A DNA stretch of 64,000 nt from Sequoia sempervirens (GCA_007258455.2 VDFB02262611.1:62001-126000), one strand, 5' to 3'. Numbered from the stretch's first letter, positions 1 to 12,490 are shown. Notes: generated by a model from the sequence alone, not told the origin. Numbers and translations: made by a program.

Positions 1-233
1 TATGCCCTAGAGAAAGGGTGGGAATGGGGATGTGGGGTTGAGGGTTAGAGACACATCCTTATGTATTCCTACATGGAATCTAACTATAAGAAGTTGTAAA
101 GTTGAGCATGGATAGTTATGAATCTCATCTCATAAGTGTAAAAGGTATAGACACATGTGAGGAAGAGTTGTGTTTGCATTAAAGTAGGCCAATTAATGAC
201 AATAATAAGTATTTTTCTAATATGACTACAATG

Positions 234-583
234 TTTTTGATTAGTTAAGAAGGGGAAGGGCCCTAATCCCATGGTTACAAATCCAAAAACTCAAAAAAGG
301 AAACAAGTTGGGGAGAACAACACCAGCCAACAACAAGAAACAACAAGTCCAGGGTGGCACGCAGGCCTATTAACAAAATAGTAACCATAGAACCACAATA
401 CTTAAGAAAAAATTAAATACTATTGCTAAAGCAATTAATACTACAAAGACCATTAATAAGGTCCACCAGAGTCCAACAAGTTCTCAACCATAACAAAGCT
501 ATATTAAAATAGTAGTCTAAAATGTTAAAACAAAACACCAAAAAAAGAAAGGCAACCATAACCAGAAGAAAGAAAAAAATCCA
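234..583 (-). other. LINE A 3' UTR and 3' terminus, copy 1
   Basis: Non-coding tail between the ORF3 stop and the element end. On the minus strand it finishes with GGGCCCTTCCCCTTCTTAAC, then an A-rich stretch. Equivalent termini occur at the low-coordinate ends of LINE B (near 6170) and LINE C (near 26051), which supports treating the three as related elements. Confidence 0.6.
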
Positions 584-2555
584 TTACTTGGCTTTAGCAA
601 TCAGGTCCCAGTATTCTCCAATATGGGAGACATACTCTCTCCAATCAAGTCCCTCGTCCTCGGCCTAGTCCTTCATATCATCATTCTTTCCCATCTTCTT
701 CAACTTTCTAGTAATCTTGATTTGGCTCAAGAGAACACCAACCATTGCCCTATGCATGAGGCCATTCATCACCTTCATCAAAGTGATAATGGCTTTCTCC
801 ATGTCATCCATTTGGACCTGCATGTAAGTCAACCTGCTTTTCAAATAGTCAGTATTAGAATCATCAACAATATTAATATCTTTAGCAATGTTCTCAGTTT
901 CAAGAGCTTTCATAATTTCATTCCTTGGCTCTTCTTCAATTTTGACTTCTTCCTCCTCATTTTCTTCTTTCTCTTCCATTTCCTCCTCTCCCATATCATA
1001 AGCTCTCTTCAAAATCCATTTCGTCACTGTCTTCATCAACCTGTGCCTCAAACTCTTCCACCTCCAAATCTGCCTCCTCTTGAAATATGGCTTTTTGTTT
1101 CTACTTCTTGTCTTGTGAAGCAGCCTTTGCAAGGTGAGCAAATCTTCGGCCTCCACTGCCCAGACTCAACTTCCTATCCTCCAAATCCTCGGTTTAAATA
1201 CCCTCTTTTTCTTCACTTATAGTGATGACCTCATTTTGATTTTTCAACTCTTTTTTCAGTTTCTTGGACTTAGGTGGTTCAAGGAGAAGAGGGGAATGTT
1301 TGTGTTTCTCAGGGGTTGCTTTAACCAACTTGAGCTTGAGGGAGATTTTATCAAGAGTCTTCTTACCCACAGGGGTAGAAGGGTTAGAAATTTTAGCAGC
1401 AAAGGAAGAGATTTTAGCAGGGATATTCACATTTCTTTCAACAATAAGGGGTGGGGGTCTAGGGTTAGGCTCCTGAAAGGGGTTAGCCTCCGCTAAAGGT
1501 TCAAAATTTTCCCTGGCATTTTGATTCTCAATTTCCCGTCTAGCTGCCAAAGGATTACCATGTGGGTTCAAGGCTAAGGCATGCTTATAAAGAGCAAGTA
1601 TTAAACCTTGGTGCAGGGGAGGATTCACACCCTTTTCTATGTTAAGTTGTAGAGAGGAGAGCAGATAAAATGGAAAATTTATATGCTCATTGTCACGGAT
1701 ATGATTCAACAGAGGAAAGTGATGTGCATGAACAGTCATATATGTACCTTCAAGAGTAAAATACCACATCAGAAACATATTGACCAAAGCATAGGGAGAT
1801 GAGAGTTTGAGCCGTGCATACCCATTTTGAAACCTAGTAATATTTTCGCCATCATGGAGGAACTTGTCAACAAAATATTCGTAGTCAACTCAACTCTTCT
1901 TCGCCACCTTAATTCCATAGTTTTGCAGGCCCGTAGCCTCTGCTATGAACTGAGTCGTCACCTCAAATCTAACCACTCCAATAGCCACATTCCCCTTTCT
2001 CCATGAGTTGGTGAATTTCACCGTTAGGCTTTCATTGTAACCTTTCACGACTTCAAAAAAAGGAGCCATTCCCGCTCTACTAAATAGCCTTCAAAGATCC
2101 GCATTTTTTCTTAGAGCCTGGAAATTCAGTGGTTCAGTTCACTTTCTAGGCCCGCCCATTTTAGAGCACTGTAAGCTTTTAGGATTTTGCGAGCTTTTCC
2201 TCATAACCCCACTCCACCTTGGCAACCTTCCAAACTTGCAGATCACACTTTTGCTTGCATTTTGGAAATAATCACTTTCTGAAAATAATTTCGAGAACTT
2301 TCTTAATGAGATGGCCAATATCCCATTTGTCGGGGCTAAGACTTCATTATTATTATTACAAATAATAAATGAATCTTGATTGTTTGTAGCAAGCTAATCT
2401 TCACATTGGAGGTTATATTTGACATAAGGCACATCAGTACACTTGGATTTGACACTATCCTTTGTGTTGATAAAATCCATGTGATCCATTATAATCTTGG
2501 GAAAGAAATAATAATTGCTTTTTTCACCTGAGGAGATCTTCATAATCAATGTCAT
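584..2555 (-). pseudogene. LINE A third ORF (ORF3), function unknown, copy 1
   Basis: An extra reading frame that starts 70 bases after the RNase H stop (ATG at 2555) and ends with TAA at 584-586. The N-terminal part is globular, with the motifs LWRLFSRAGMAPFFE, FTNSWRKG and YFTLEGTY followed by HFPLLNHIRDNEHINF. A proline- and lysine-rich middle (1200-1500) includes KKLKKELKNQ. The C-terminal part has a strongly acidic run (EEEMEEKEENEEEE, near 960-1000) and a heptad-like segment (YLKSRLTYMQVQMDDMEKAI, near 800-840) that suggests a coiled coil. In-frame stops lie at 2394-2396 and near 1890, and a frameshift lies near 1010, so it is broken. LINE C at 26.3-28.0 kb has a homologue in the same place. 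I do not recognise a named family; the N-terminal block loosely resembles plant transposon-associated domains of unknown function. Confidence 0.72.
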
Positions 2556-2625
2556 ACCACTATTATTATCATTATTCTGAGAGCCTTTTATTACACAAGA
2601 TCACATAAAATGTCAATCCATTTCC

Positions 2626-5600
2626 TCAACTTTGTATGTTGTACACATATTCATATTTTTCTTTGAGCACTTTGTCTTTCAATGACAAAGGCAATTGATT
2701 GTTATCCTAGTGGGTCCACATGTTACACTTAAGCACTTCGTTGGTCGCACAGTCAGTCAAGATATTTCCTTCTCTAAACACATGTTCCACACGACAATGA
2801 GTAAAGAAACTCATTAGGGACTTGCATTTGTCAATGATGTCTTTTAATTCCCAAGGGGTCGCGACACCTCCATTCAATATGTCCACAATTAATTTGGAAT
2901 CTCCTTCTAAAATTACCTTCTTAAAACCATATTCTCTTAGAGTCTTTATACCTCCCCAAACAACCATTGCCTCAACTTTATTGTTAGTGCAAAATCCCAG
3001 ATTTATACCATAGCTCATTATGCAGTCTCCCAGATGGTTTCTAAGCAGTCCTCCTGCCCCAACCATGCTCAGATTACCTTTTGAGCACCCATCAAAATTG
3101 TATTTAATTCATTCCCTTTCAAGAGGGACACGACCAATAGCCTTCCTAGCCGAAATCGTGGCCCAATTAAGATTAGTAAGGTCCTTCTTTAGACCCCAGA
3201 CCTGCTTAATTCTCAATTATTTATAGGTCGGCTAGACTTTAGAGAATTTGTATCCTCCCACTTCCATATTTTCTTGTATTTGGTATTTTATGATCATACA
3301 AACCTCATAGCTACTTCTCTCTGCCTCCCTAAAAACCCTATTATTCCTTTCCTTCCAAATTCCCCAGGTTAAAAAGGGTGGGTTTGATTCCAAAGATCCA
3401 CAATGACATCATGGGAGAAAGGACAGTTGGACCAACTTTCAACAAATTTCTTCATAGTTGGGGAAAACACCCAATCAGTGAACATCAAAGGAAGGAAGAA
3501 TGACCAAACTTCTCTAGAGAACTGACAATGGAAGAAAAGGTGCATTACTGACTCTTCATCCTGCTTGTAGAGAATGCATCTATTGAAAAGCTGAAAACCT
3601 CTCCTAACCAGATCATCTATTGCTAGAATTTTTCCATGTGAAGCAGCCCACAAGAAACAGTTAACTTTCAGACTAAGTATTTTAATCCACACTTTTTCCC
3701 AATGAGGGTCTCTACAATTAGTTAGGGGTTTCACTAATTCATTATAAGCATGTTTAACTCATAAGAAACCTAAAGAGTTACCCTTCCATAACCATTCATC
3801 TTTCCTTTCATTGGAGAACCAATTCATCTCCCCAATGAGGTTGTGTAACCTTTGCAAAATCGACTCCAAATTAATCTGTCTATGACCTTTCAATTTGGCA
3901 CTCCTTAGCAGCCTGTTAAATTCCTTCCATTTATGTCCTTCGAACTCCCAATTGATATAGTCCACCACCTTTACACCACATATTCTTGTCAGGATTTTTT
4001 TAAGGGGGTTGAAGCCTTCTAAGGAAGAGAGGGGAATCCTCAGTCCAAGGGTCTTTCCAGAAATCAATGTCTTTTTCATTACCAATTCTCTTTCTCATCC
4101 CTAATTTCAGCACATTTTTTATTTTGATAAGATGGTTCCAGAGAACTGACCCATTAGGCAGATCAGTAGCAGAGAGGAAACAACCAAGATCTTTGTTCTT
4201 CAGATATTTAGCTTGGAAAATATTCACCCAATCCTTAGAACCTTCCAAGAGATTCCATCCTAGCTTAGTAGTGAGGGCTTTGTTAAGCAATTTGATTCTC
4301 CTTATCCCCAACCCTCCAACATTTTTAGGAGTACACACTTTCTCCCAACTTACCAACGCCAATCTATTTTTCTCTTCTGTTCCAGACCACATGAATCTTC
4401 TCTTAATTTGTTCTATTTTGTCCTCAATGAAGGCCAAGATTTTAAAGAGAGACAAATAGTAGACCAGGATATTTTGTAGAGAGGCTTTTAGCAATTGTAT
4501 CTTCCCAACTAAACTTAGAAGTTTACCTTTCCAACCTGCCAACTTTTTTTGAACTCTCCCAATCAGATGATTCTAATAATTATTTTCCAAATTTCTAGAT
4601 ATCAGAGGTAGCCCAAGGTAGATTGCAGGTAAAACAGCTTCCTGACAACCCAAGATCCTCACCACTCTTTCCTTCACTAATTGGTCAGCATTGAAGAAGT
4701 ATATATTGCTTTTATTATAGTTAATATGCTAGCCAAAGACAGGAGCATAATCATTTAAAATAGATTTCCAAAGGCTAGCTTCCCCTACTGAGGCTTCACC
4801 AAATAGATTGGTATCATCAAAAAACTATTGATGGGAGTTAGACAGGAGTGACGAAGCAGCTTTAACTCCTATAAAGGCCTTAGAGTCAATTAGCTTTTGG
4901 ATATTCCTTCCAAGGACCTCAACAACTATTATAAAAAGATAGGGGGAGAGGGGGTCTCCTTGTCTTAGGCCACAACCACATGAGAAGAAACCCTAGGGGA
5001 CACCATTAACAAGAACCAATCACATAAGGGAGGTAACACAAGAAGTGAGCAACTTAAGGAATCTACCCTCAAACCCAAATTTCCTAAGAACAACAAAGAG
5101 AAACGACCAAGAAACTCTATCATAAGCCTTAGATATGTCAATTTTCAAGGCCATCCTAGGGTTTTTACTGAGATACATAGAGTGAAGGATTTCATGGGTA
5201 GTAATAACAACATCTAAAATGTTTCTTCCTTGGACAAATCCTTTCTGGTTCGGGGCTATCATTTTGCATAACACAGCTTTAAGTCCAAACACAAGGACCT
5301 TTGAAAAGATTTTATAGACAATGTTGCAGAGCTTAATGGGTCTAAAGTCCTTAACATAAGAGGATTCTTCATTCTTGGGGATAAGGACAATAAAGGTGGC
5401 ATTCAATTGGTTTAGGAGCCTCGCCGATCTAAAGAAATCTTTAGTAGCATTGAATAAGTCAGTTTTAACAATATCCCAATAAGTCTGAATAAAGGCAGGA
5501 GGGAACCCATCAGGTCCCAAGGCTTTGTAAGCCCCAAAGGAGAAAACAACCTATTTAACTTCCTCCATAGAAACAACATTAGACATAATCTTTAAGTCTT

Positions 5601-5898
5601 GTTTAGATATAACTTTAGGAATCACTTCAAGGAAATTGTGTACCTGATTAGCATCACCTTGGGCATTCTAGAAGGAGGAAAAGAAGTTAACAGCTTCCTC
5701 GGCAATTTCTTTTTTAGTCGAAATCATGGATCCATCTTCTTTCTTGAGCAATCTAATCATGCTCCTACTTCTATGTTTCATGGTAGATTGATGGAAGAAT
5801 TTAGTAGTGCGGTCTCCTTCAGTAAGCCATTGGACCCAAGACTTTTGTTTCCAGAAAATCTCCTCCTTTTGTTGAATCTCACTATAATGTTAGATTAG
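2626..5898 (-). pseudogene. LINE A ORF2 remnant: reverse transcriptase and RNase H, copy 1
   Basis: The polyprotein that copies LINE RNA into DNA at a nicked target. Recognisable segments, N to C: pre-RT (QQKEEIFWKQKS near 5850); RT core 5020-5520 with NQKGFVQGRNILD and the motif-A region DISKAYDRVSW near 5113-5145; the catalytic motif-C region as FFDDT at 4811-4824; thumb and connection at 4000-4542; a zf-RVT-like segment at 3369-3734 in which one expected Cys reads Tyr (CILY); and a plant RVT_3-type RNase H at 2707-3066 (AMVVWGGIKTL, LEGDSKLIVDILNGG). Stops such as TAG near 5669, one just before FFDD, and frameshifts break it. Copy 2 lacks the 5669 stop (CAG instead). No endonuclease domain remains. 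Confidence 0.85.
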
Positions 5899-5939
5899 TT
5901 TTAATGACCAATTTAGTGGAAAAAATATAAAAAAATGAA

Positions 5940-6085
5940 AGTATTCAAATGAATAACCTAGAAATTTTCAGTGTTGCACCCTGATGAGTATCACCTAGAT
6001 GTGATGAGTGGGAAGTGGATCATTCATGGTCATGCAAGGTTTATGCAAACCACTATTGATGAAATATGGGTTTGTTAATTAATAC
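5940..6085. repeat. Decayed relative of the 46.7-kb foldback element
   Basis: The central stretch ATCACCTAGATG...AAGTGGATCATTCA...TCATG and the right arm CAAACCACTATTGATGAAA match the loop and right arm of the intact foldback element at 46729-46956 with scattered substitutions. The left arm is poorly preserved. It lies exactly between the 5' end of LINE A and the 3' end of LINE B. Copy 2 of the duplication carries the same remnant near 55350-55480. Confidence 0.5.
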
Positions 6086-6155
6086 ACAACTACATCTTAA
6101 TAAATTATCAAAAATAGAAAAAAATCACAATCTAGAGTCAAATTTCAATATCCAT

Positions 6156-6168
6156 TGAATGTTAAAAT
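6156..6168. repeat. LINE B target-site duplication, 3' side, copy 1
   Basis: TGAATGTTAAAAT directly outside the A-rich 3' end of LINE B. It is repeated with one change at 13501-13513. Confidence 0.7.
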
Positions 6169-6313
6169 GCTTTTTATTAGAAAAAGTGGGAAATGATGGT
6201 CCTAACCCTTTACAAAAATTGTCATAAGGCAAGACAAAACATGCCCCAAACTAGCTAGAAACAACAAAATAGCATCACTCCAAGTATAGCTGCAACCAAG
6301 CTGTTGAAAACAA

Positions 6314-7742
6314 TTACAAACAAAAGAAAGAGTTGGGACTCCTAGGGTCCACCTTAGGCAATGCTAGGCCTTCAATGATTTGGCCTTTCACCCAACACTC
6401 TAGCATGAGTACATTAGATAATGAATTAGGAATACCTTTCTTCCTCCTCCACACAACATTCCAAGAGATATTATCTTCCAAGTTCTCAAAACAAGGGGAA
6501 GCGGGGGATTCTCTCACATAGATCCCATCAACGTGTGAAGAAAGAGAAATAGAATGGAAAGGTGAAAGGTGAATTTCCACCACATAAGTAATTTGGAGCT
6601 AATCCAAATATAAAGGAAAAATGAGCTATGAGATCAAGACAAGAGGTTCTCAAATAGGATCCAAAGGGCACATTAAAGCCACACCAGAAGCTAAGGAAGC
6701 ATCATCATTCTAAGAGGATCCATTCGATGGAGAATTAAGGGAATGAATAGTCAAGTGACCTTCGTTAGTGTTCATCCATCAAGTAGTAATTCCATTATTT
6801 CGAGAGAGAACAATTTATATCTTGGTGACCAATGGAGAAGCAACTTTTTCATTTGAAAGGGAGACCCTCATAATTAATAGTTTGAGTCCAAGGCCTTTCC
6901 CCAACCATCAAAAGCACATCCCTGTAAAGAGGCTTGGAGATGTCAATTTTGACCAGAATATGAGAAAAAGAAGAGTACCTCATGTAGGAAGTGGTATCAT
7001 AAATCAACCTTCAAGAAGCGACTGATAGACTTCCCTATGGCCTCATAACAAGAAACCTCCCAAAACTGGAGGGGCAGATTCAAAAGTCAAACCCACATTG
7101 GACACACATATAGAGGTTTACTTAGAGGGTTAAAGTAAGTTGACCAAGTTTTTAAGGAGAGAGAGTGCTCTCCCCAAGACCACAATTTACTACACAACAC
7201 CAAGTCTTTGTCCTCAAAAGAAGCAAAACAAGCAATGAAGAAACCTTTAGCACAAGGGAAGATCAATATTACTTTCCATGAGAGGCCTCCAAGAATCCAA
7301 CATCTAATTGTGAAGGTCTAACAAAAAAGGCCAAAGGTTGTAGGACCTACACACTAGACCCCTACGTTGATAAAAGTCTTCGTGTTTCACCACATCTTGG
7401 TCACAAACCACCACCAAGGAGGATTTTGCACAAGGGATGGGATGAATTTTCTCCTTCAAAGGGAAAGTAGCACCAACAACACCTATAACATTAGCAAAGA
7501 TCTTATGACCAATAGGAGGCTTTGCCCCACCATTGAGAATGGTAACAGTTATAAGAGGCTAACAAACCCTGGGCATGAGCATCGTAATAGGAGAGGCACC
7601 AATAGAAGTTGTAGCAAAAACATACACATCACCAAAAAAGGTAACACACTAGCAATAGATGTCACACCTATAAAAAAAGTAGACAAGCCCTTGATAAGTG
7701 ATGCCTCAACCACAACAAACCATGGATGAGCAACAACATATG
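6314..7742 (-). pseudogene. LINE B ORF1, DUF4283 and zinc-knuckle part, copy 1
   Basis: Continuation of ORF1 after the nested copia. In shifting minus frames the region near 7250-6960 reads like DUF4283, the domain typical of plant LINE ORF1 and copia-like gag proteins (WSWGEHSLSLKTW, NLPLQFWEVSCYEAIGKS, ISRFLKVD). Next come HILVKIDISKPL and a CCHC_4-type knuckle, CX2CX4HX4C, near 6820-6855. In this copy the first Cys codon of the knuckle is TGA (6849-6851); copy 2 has TGC there. The C-terminal part at 6314-6583 (NISWNVVWRRKKGIPNSLS) is a basic segment I do not recognise. Several stops and frameshifts show it is not functional. Confidence 0.7.
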
Positions 7743-8517
7743 TGTTGATTACAAGGTGAAGGAAAGCTACAATATGAACTTATGCAAGTGAATTTAGATC
7801 TGAAAATCATATTACCAAATCATATTTAAATATGTGATTGCAATCTACATCACAATATAAAAATCAATAAGTAAAATGTGGCACTAGATTTACATGGAGA
7901 AACCCTTTCGAAAAAAAACTCCACACAAGAAAAGAGGGCAAGTATATTATTAATATTCAAATGAGAGTACACAATAATACACTCCACTATTGATCTTTGA
8001 TCAACTTGGAAACACCCTATTACTTGCAAGAACTCAACATCCAAACTACCATCTCTTGGCTCCAATTTATAGAGATTGTGGGAGGTCAAACCACGAATGG
8101 TAAACCAAAACAAGAGGTAAAAAACCACCTACAAAAACCCACACCCCCTTCTTGGACAACCAAAATAAAATAAAATATTAAATGGAAATTACAAGGCTCC
8201 AACATGGGTGTGTAATCCATAGCCTATCTAACTCCTGACTTTTTGGATGCTTTGATAACCTTTTTGATCCCCGATGACTCACCAATGGACACCTTTTTTT
8301 CGCCAATCTTGAGTGCCCCATCCAAGACCTTCCAAGTTCCAAAATGTACGCCTAAGAAAGATGCCTTATCCATTTTTTTATGTGTAACCTCCACCAAAAT
8401 TAAATCCTCTCTTTAAAATATAATTACAACATGCCAAAATTTAATGATTTTCTCTCATGTCTCCTAGAACACATAAATGACATAGGATTACAAGGTTAAT
8501 GTCACATTATCCTAACA
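7743..8517 (-). repeat. Copia 3' LTR (775 bp), copy 1
   Basis: Begins TGTTGATTACAAGG and ends ATTATCCTAACA on the plus strand; because the element is on the minus strand this is its 3' LTR. It contains the ACATGGAGAAACCCTTTCG block common in plant copia LTRs and a CTATAAATTG TATA-like box (minus strand). Confidence 0.9.
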
Positions 8518-8530
8518 TTCTCTCACTTGA
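8518..8530 (-). other. Copia polypurine tract, copy 1
   Basis: The minus strand reads AAGTGAGAGAA directly before the 3' LTR. This is the expected position and composition for the plus-strand priming site. Confidence 0.7.
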
Positions 8531-8699
8531 AATTATACATTGTAATTACATCCAAGAGATACAAATAATAAAATTAAGTACAATGATCAAGGCCCATGTC
8601 CTTCCTGCACCAAGAGAACTTATATGTGGTCACTGGCTTCATAAGATAATTGTAACATTATTCAAAGTGTCAACCTTTTCAATCAAGACCTTACCATTC

Positions 8700-9990
8700 T
8701 CAACCATATTTCCTCCTTAGAGGAATGTGTAGTAGCCATATACTCTACTTCAGTGGTGAACAATGCAACTGTAGGTTGCATCTTACTCGTCCAACTCACT
8801 ACACCTCCAAACAAAGTAAATACATAGCCACTAATCGACCTTTGACTATCCAAGTCACCTGCCCAATCTGCATCAACAAATCCTTATATGTCGATGACTT
8901 GAATACATCATTTGTATTGTGATAAACCAAATAGTAATCTGAAGTACCATGCAAATATCTAAATCCCCTTTTAGCAAAAGTCCAATGCCCTTTATTAGGG
9001 TTAGACATAAACATGCTTAGAACTCCCACTGCTTGGGCTATATCTGATCTAGTGCAAACCATTGCACACATCAAAATACCAATGGAACTAGCATTAGGCA
9101 CATTAAACATATCCTCAAAATCATCATCAAAATTAGGACACATATCTAAGCTCAAGTTAGTATCAACTAGAAATGGAATATTAACTGGCTTATAATCATG
9201 CATATTAAACCTCTGCAAAATGGTATCAACATACTTGCTCTAACTTAACCAAAGTTTTTTGTGATATGATCTCTCTTGATCTCCACCCTAAGGATATTTT
9301 TTTTAGCCCCCAAGTCCTTCATATCAAATTTTCCAAAAAATTGTTTCTTGATCTCACTAATTATCACCTTATTGTTACCAATAAACAACATATCATAAAC
9401 ATACAAGACAATAATTAGAATCTAATCATCAATAACCTTAATGTACACACAATGATCCTCCTTTCTCCTAAGAAAACCTAACTTCAATGCAAAATCATAA
9501 AATTCTAATACCACATCTTGGGTGTCTATTTCAAACCATACAAAGATCTCTTCAACCTGCAAACAAATTATTCTTTTCCTTTCGCAACAAAACCATTAGG
9601 CTATCACATATAAATTTCCTCCTCAAGATCCCCATCCAAGAAATAAGTTTAAACATCCATTTTATCTATCTCAAAATAATAAGAAACAACAATAGATAAT
9701 AGGAACCTAATAGAATTCAATTTAGCAACAAGAGAGAAAATTTCACCAAAATCAACTCCCTCTCTTTAGGAGTATCCCTTAGCCACCAATTTGGCCTTGT
9801 ACCGCTCTAACCAACCATCTGCTCTAAAATTATTTTTAAATATCCACTTGCAACTAATGGGATTCCTTCCTTTGGGAAAACTAACAAGATCCTAGGTGTC
9901 ACAACTATCAAATGCCATCATCTCCTCCTGCATGGCATGCAACCAAGACTCACTTTCCTCCGAAGAGAGAGCCTCCTTGAAATATCTAGG
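8700..9990 (-). pseudogene. Copia reverse transcriptase and RNase H remnant, copy 1
   Basis: Decayed Ty1/copia RT. In minus frames the start near 9870 reads NPISCKWIFK and LVAKGYS. The catalytic box near 9385-9400 reads YVYDM where YVDDM is expected, so a catalytic Asp is replaced by Tyr. Segment 8799-9218 reads through the region linking RT to RNase H (ARSDIAQAVGVLS-type block, here CTRSDIAQAVGVLSMFMSNP, then RYLHGT). The RNase H tail near 8750-8790 has the expected ATTHSSKE-type end. Stops and shifts are frequent. Only this element's own LTRs frame it; there is no sign of present function. Confidence 0.8.
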
Positions 9991-10429
9991 TTCATTGTCA
10001 ATACTCAACAAAACAAATACACAACAATAATCTAATGGGCTATACCTATCAATTGGATTTCATTGCCTTGTGGATCTCCTCAAGGTAGGAGTAATGGGCT
10101 CTGCTTGTTCTTCTTTTGTGTGCTCATCCTATGCATCCTTAGAACTATTTGAACCCTCTTCTTCCTCTCCATCCTCAAAACTATTTGAACCCTCTTCTTT
10201 CTCTCTATCGTCAAATCCATCTAATTGTTCTTCCACATGTGCATCTTCCTGCTTCTCAATATTTGTCTCAAAGTGCACTATCTTTGTCTTATCTTTCTCC
10301 TTTGGTTGTTCTTCTCTTGAGTAAGCTCTAAACTCCTCGAAAATCACATCTCTAGAAAATATTATTTTATGAGTTAAAGGACTCCAAAGATTGTAACTTA
10401 CTGTCGCACCGTAACCAACAAAGATGCAT

Positions 10430-11224
10430 TCCTAAGATTTTGGATCTAGTTTAGAACACTTCTCTTAATGCGCATGAATAAAAGCCTCACAACCAAAGAC
10501 CCTTAAGTGTGAAAAAAAAAATTACCTATCCACATTTCATAAGGATTTTTATCAACAAGAGTTGAACAAGGAGATCTATTAATCAAATAAAAATTAGTAC
10601 CAATTGCTTCTGCCCAAAAAGCATCTATCAGCTTAGCACCAATCAACATTTTCCTAGCTCTTTCCATCAAGGTTTGGTTCATTCTTTTTGATACCTCATT
10701 TTTTTAGGGAGCATAAGGAGTAGTCTTCTGCCGAACAATACCTGCATGCTTACAAAACTCATCAAATTCCCTAGAACAATATTCACCTCCATTGTCAAAT
10801 CTCAACACTTTTATCTTATAATATGATTACTTCTCAACTAAGGCCTTAAATTTCTTAAACTTAGTGAAAACTTCAAATTTAGAATGTATAAAATAATCCA
10901 AGTGTATTTTGAGACATCATCAATGAAAGAGACATAATACCGAGATTTACCCAAAAATTCAACATCCACTAGTCCACATACATTCGAATGAATGATCTCT
11001 AATAATCTCTTTTCCTTATAATTTCCATTAGAAGATGAAGATATATTATGTTTACCAAACACACAATGCACATAGAAATCATTTTTTCCAATAAAATAAT
11101 TAAAAATACTATCAACCAACTTTTTATTAAGAATGGTCTTAAGACCTTTTTCACTAATGTGACCCAATCTATGGTGCCACAACATACATGCATTCGCAAT
11201 GCTAGTTACATAAAGTAGAGGCAT
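10430..11224 (-). pseudogene. Copia integrase remnant, copy 1
   Basis: The pre-integrase zinc-binding motif is visible as LWHHRLGHISEKGL (near 11170), followed by the HIC-type second half, which here reads CVFGKHN. The catalytic core follows (GLVDVEFLGKSRYYVSFIDD near 10940, then a DNGGEY-type block near 10790 and IDAFWAEAIGT near 10600). The order protease-integrase-RT identifies Ty1/copia rather than Ty3/gypsy. A homopolymer indel near 10510 shifts the frame in this copy; copy 2 reads through this stretch (59877-60059). Confidence 0.8.
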
Positions 11225-11494
11225 TTAGCCTAAACAAAGTCCCTATCCAAGATCCTTTAGCTATCACCAAACTCCCTCTTACAACCTACAAGCAGACTTG
11301 TCAGATGTCACATGCATTCCTAAATCATTCAACTTGGATACTAAAAGTAAATTTCTCGCAAGTCCTAAAATATGTAAAACATCATCAAGAAATTTAATCC
11401 TCCCATCACTAAAACACAACTTTACCTTTCCCTTACCAATAATCTTCTTAGTGTTGTTATCACCAAAGAAAACATCTCCCCCATCATATGTTTT

Positions 11495-12376
11495 TTAAGT
11501 AGTAAACCACTCCTTGTAAGGATTCATGTGGTAAGAGCAACCTGAATCAATAAGCCAAGCAACATTACTAATAGAGTTAGTAGAAATAAACAAAGCATCA
11601 AAATCATCACTAGAGGATTTTTCTGTGGAGGAATCAACATTTTTTTTCTTGTTCTTACACTCCTTCACATGCCTTCTTTTGCCACAATTCAACCACTTTT
11701 CTCTTTCTGGGGGTCTTAGAACGTCCTTAAGACTTATCCCTCTTTTTATCGCTTCTAGGCCCTTTCTCTTTGGACCTTCCTCACATAGGCAAGGCATCTT
11801 GGGAGCCAACATTCAGAGACTTTCTCCTCATCTCCTATGAAAGAAGTATGGAAACCATGGTGTCCATCTTTGTCTCTACATTACCACTACTTATGGCAGC
11901 AATTAGATTTTCCCAAGATTCAAACAAAGAACATAGAAACAAGATATGTTTATTTGTGTTTTCTAATTTAACTTCAATTGATGCAAGCTGACTTATAATC
12001 AAATTAAAAGAATTTAAATGGTCTGCAATGGAATTGCCATTTTTTATGTTGAATGAATATAACCATCTTTTGTGATACAACTTGTTAGACAAACTTTTAG
12101 TTTGATAAATATCACCTATCCTCTTCCACAATTGTATGTGGTGTCTTATGTGGAGACATTCAAAAGGATAAAATCCGTGAGACACAACCATATGGTTCCT
12201 CATGCCTTCTTGTCTAAATTTTTCCAATCTTCATCAAACATTGTAGTTGTTTTAATCTCTTGTGAAACTGACAACTACTTATCTCTCTCTTCAATGAGAT
12301 ACTCCATCTTCAGTTTTCACATCTCATAGCCTATGCCATTGAATTTATCAACATCATAGCGATAGGTAGAAGCCAT
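11495..12376 (-). pseudogene. Copia gag and protease remnant, copy 1
   Basis: Gag starts at the ATG at 12376 (MASTYRYDVDKFNG) and shows a UBN2-type core in 11835-12227 (LWKRIGDIYQTKSLSNK, LYSFNIKNGNSIADHL). The zinc knuckle reads CGKRRHVKEC, shortened and lacking one canonical Cys. The protease active site is WLIDSGCSYHMNP near 11540, an intact D-S-G triad in this copy. Stops and a frameshift near 11830 separate gag from protease. Confidence 0.85.
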
Positions 12377-12490
12377 GGTAAACAACCCTCTTCATAAATT
12401 TGCAATATACCACAATACAAAAGCCCATGTTGCAGCCAAAAAACCTACAACACTTAAGAGAAAGGCGCCCACTTATCAACAAAACTGTTA

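Larger units (their letters stand above)
234..5925 (-). mobile_element. LINE A (L1-type retrotransposon, 5'-truncated), copy 1
   Basis: A minus-strand non-LTR retrotransposon. Reading from high to low coordinates it holds the end of the pre-RT region, reverse transcriptase, a zinc-finger segment, RNase H, a third ORF and a 3' UTR. The UTR ends near 234 in a GGGCCCTTCCCC-like motif followed by a short A-rich tail. The endonuclease and ORF1 are missing: coding similarity stops abruptly near 5920, as expected of 5' truncation during target-primed reverse transcription. I found no convincing target-site duplication. All reading frames contain stops or shifts, so the copy is dead. Confidence 0.8.

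Noticed and set aside
623..1222. 199-codon plus-strand ORF, repeated at 50036-50635
   Set aside because: It is the antisense shadow of ORF3: its Phe/Leu-rich content mirrors the acidic and Lys-rich minus-strand frame, and both copies exist only because the segment is duplicated.
219..5945. A target-site duplication for LINE A (GACTACAATG near 224-233 against CACTATAATG at 5880-5889, or AATATGACTACAATG against an A-rich match near 5930)
   Set aside because: The first lies inside sequence that still reads as LINE coding DNA; the second matches only 11 of 15 bases in A-rich sequence.
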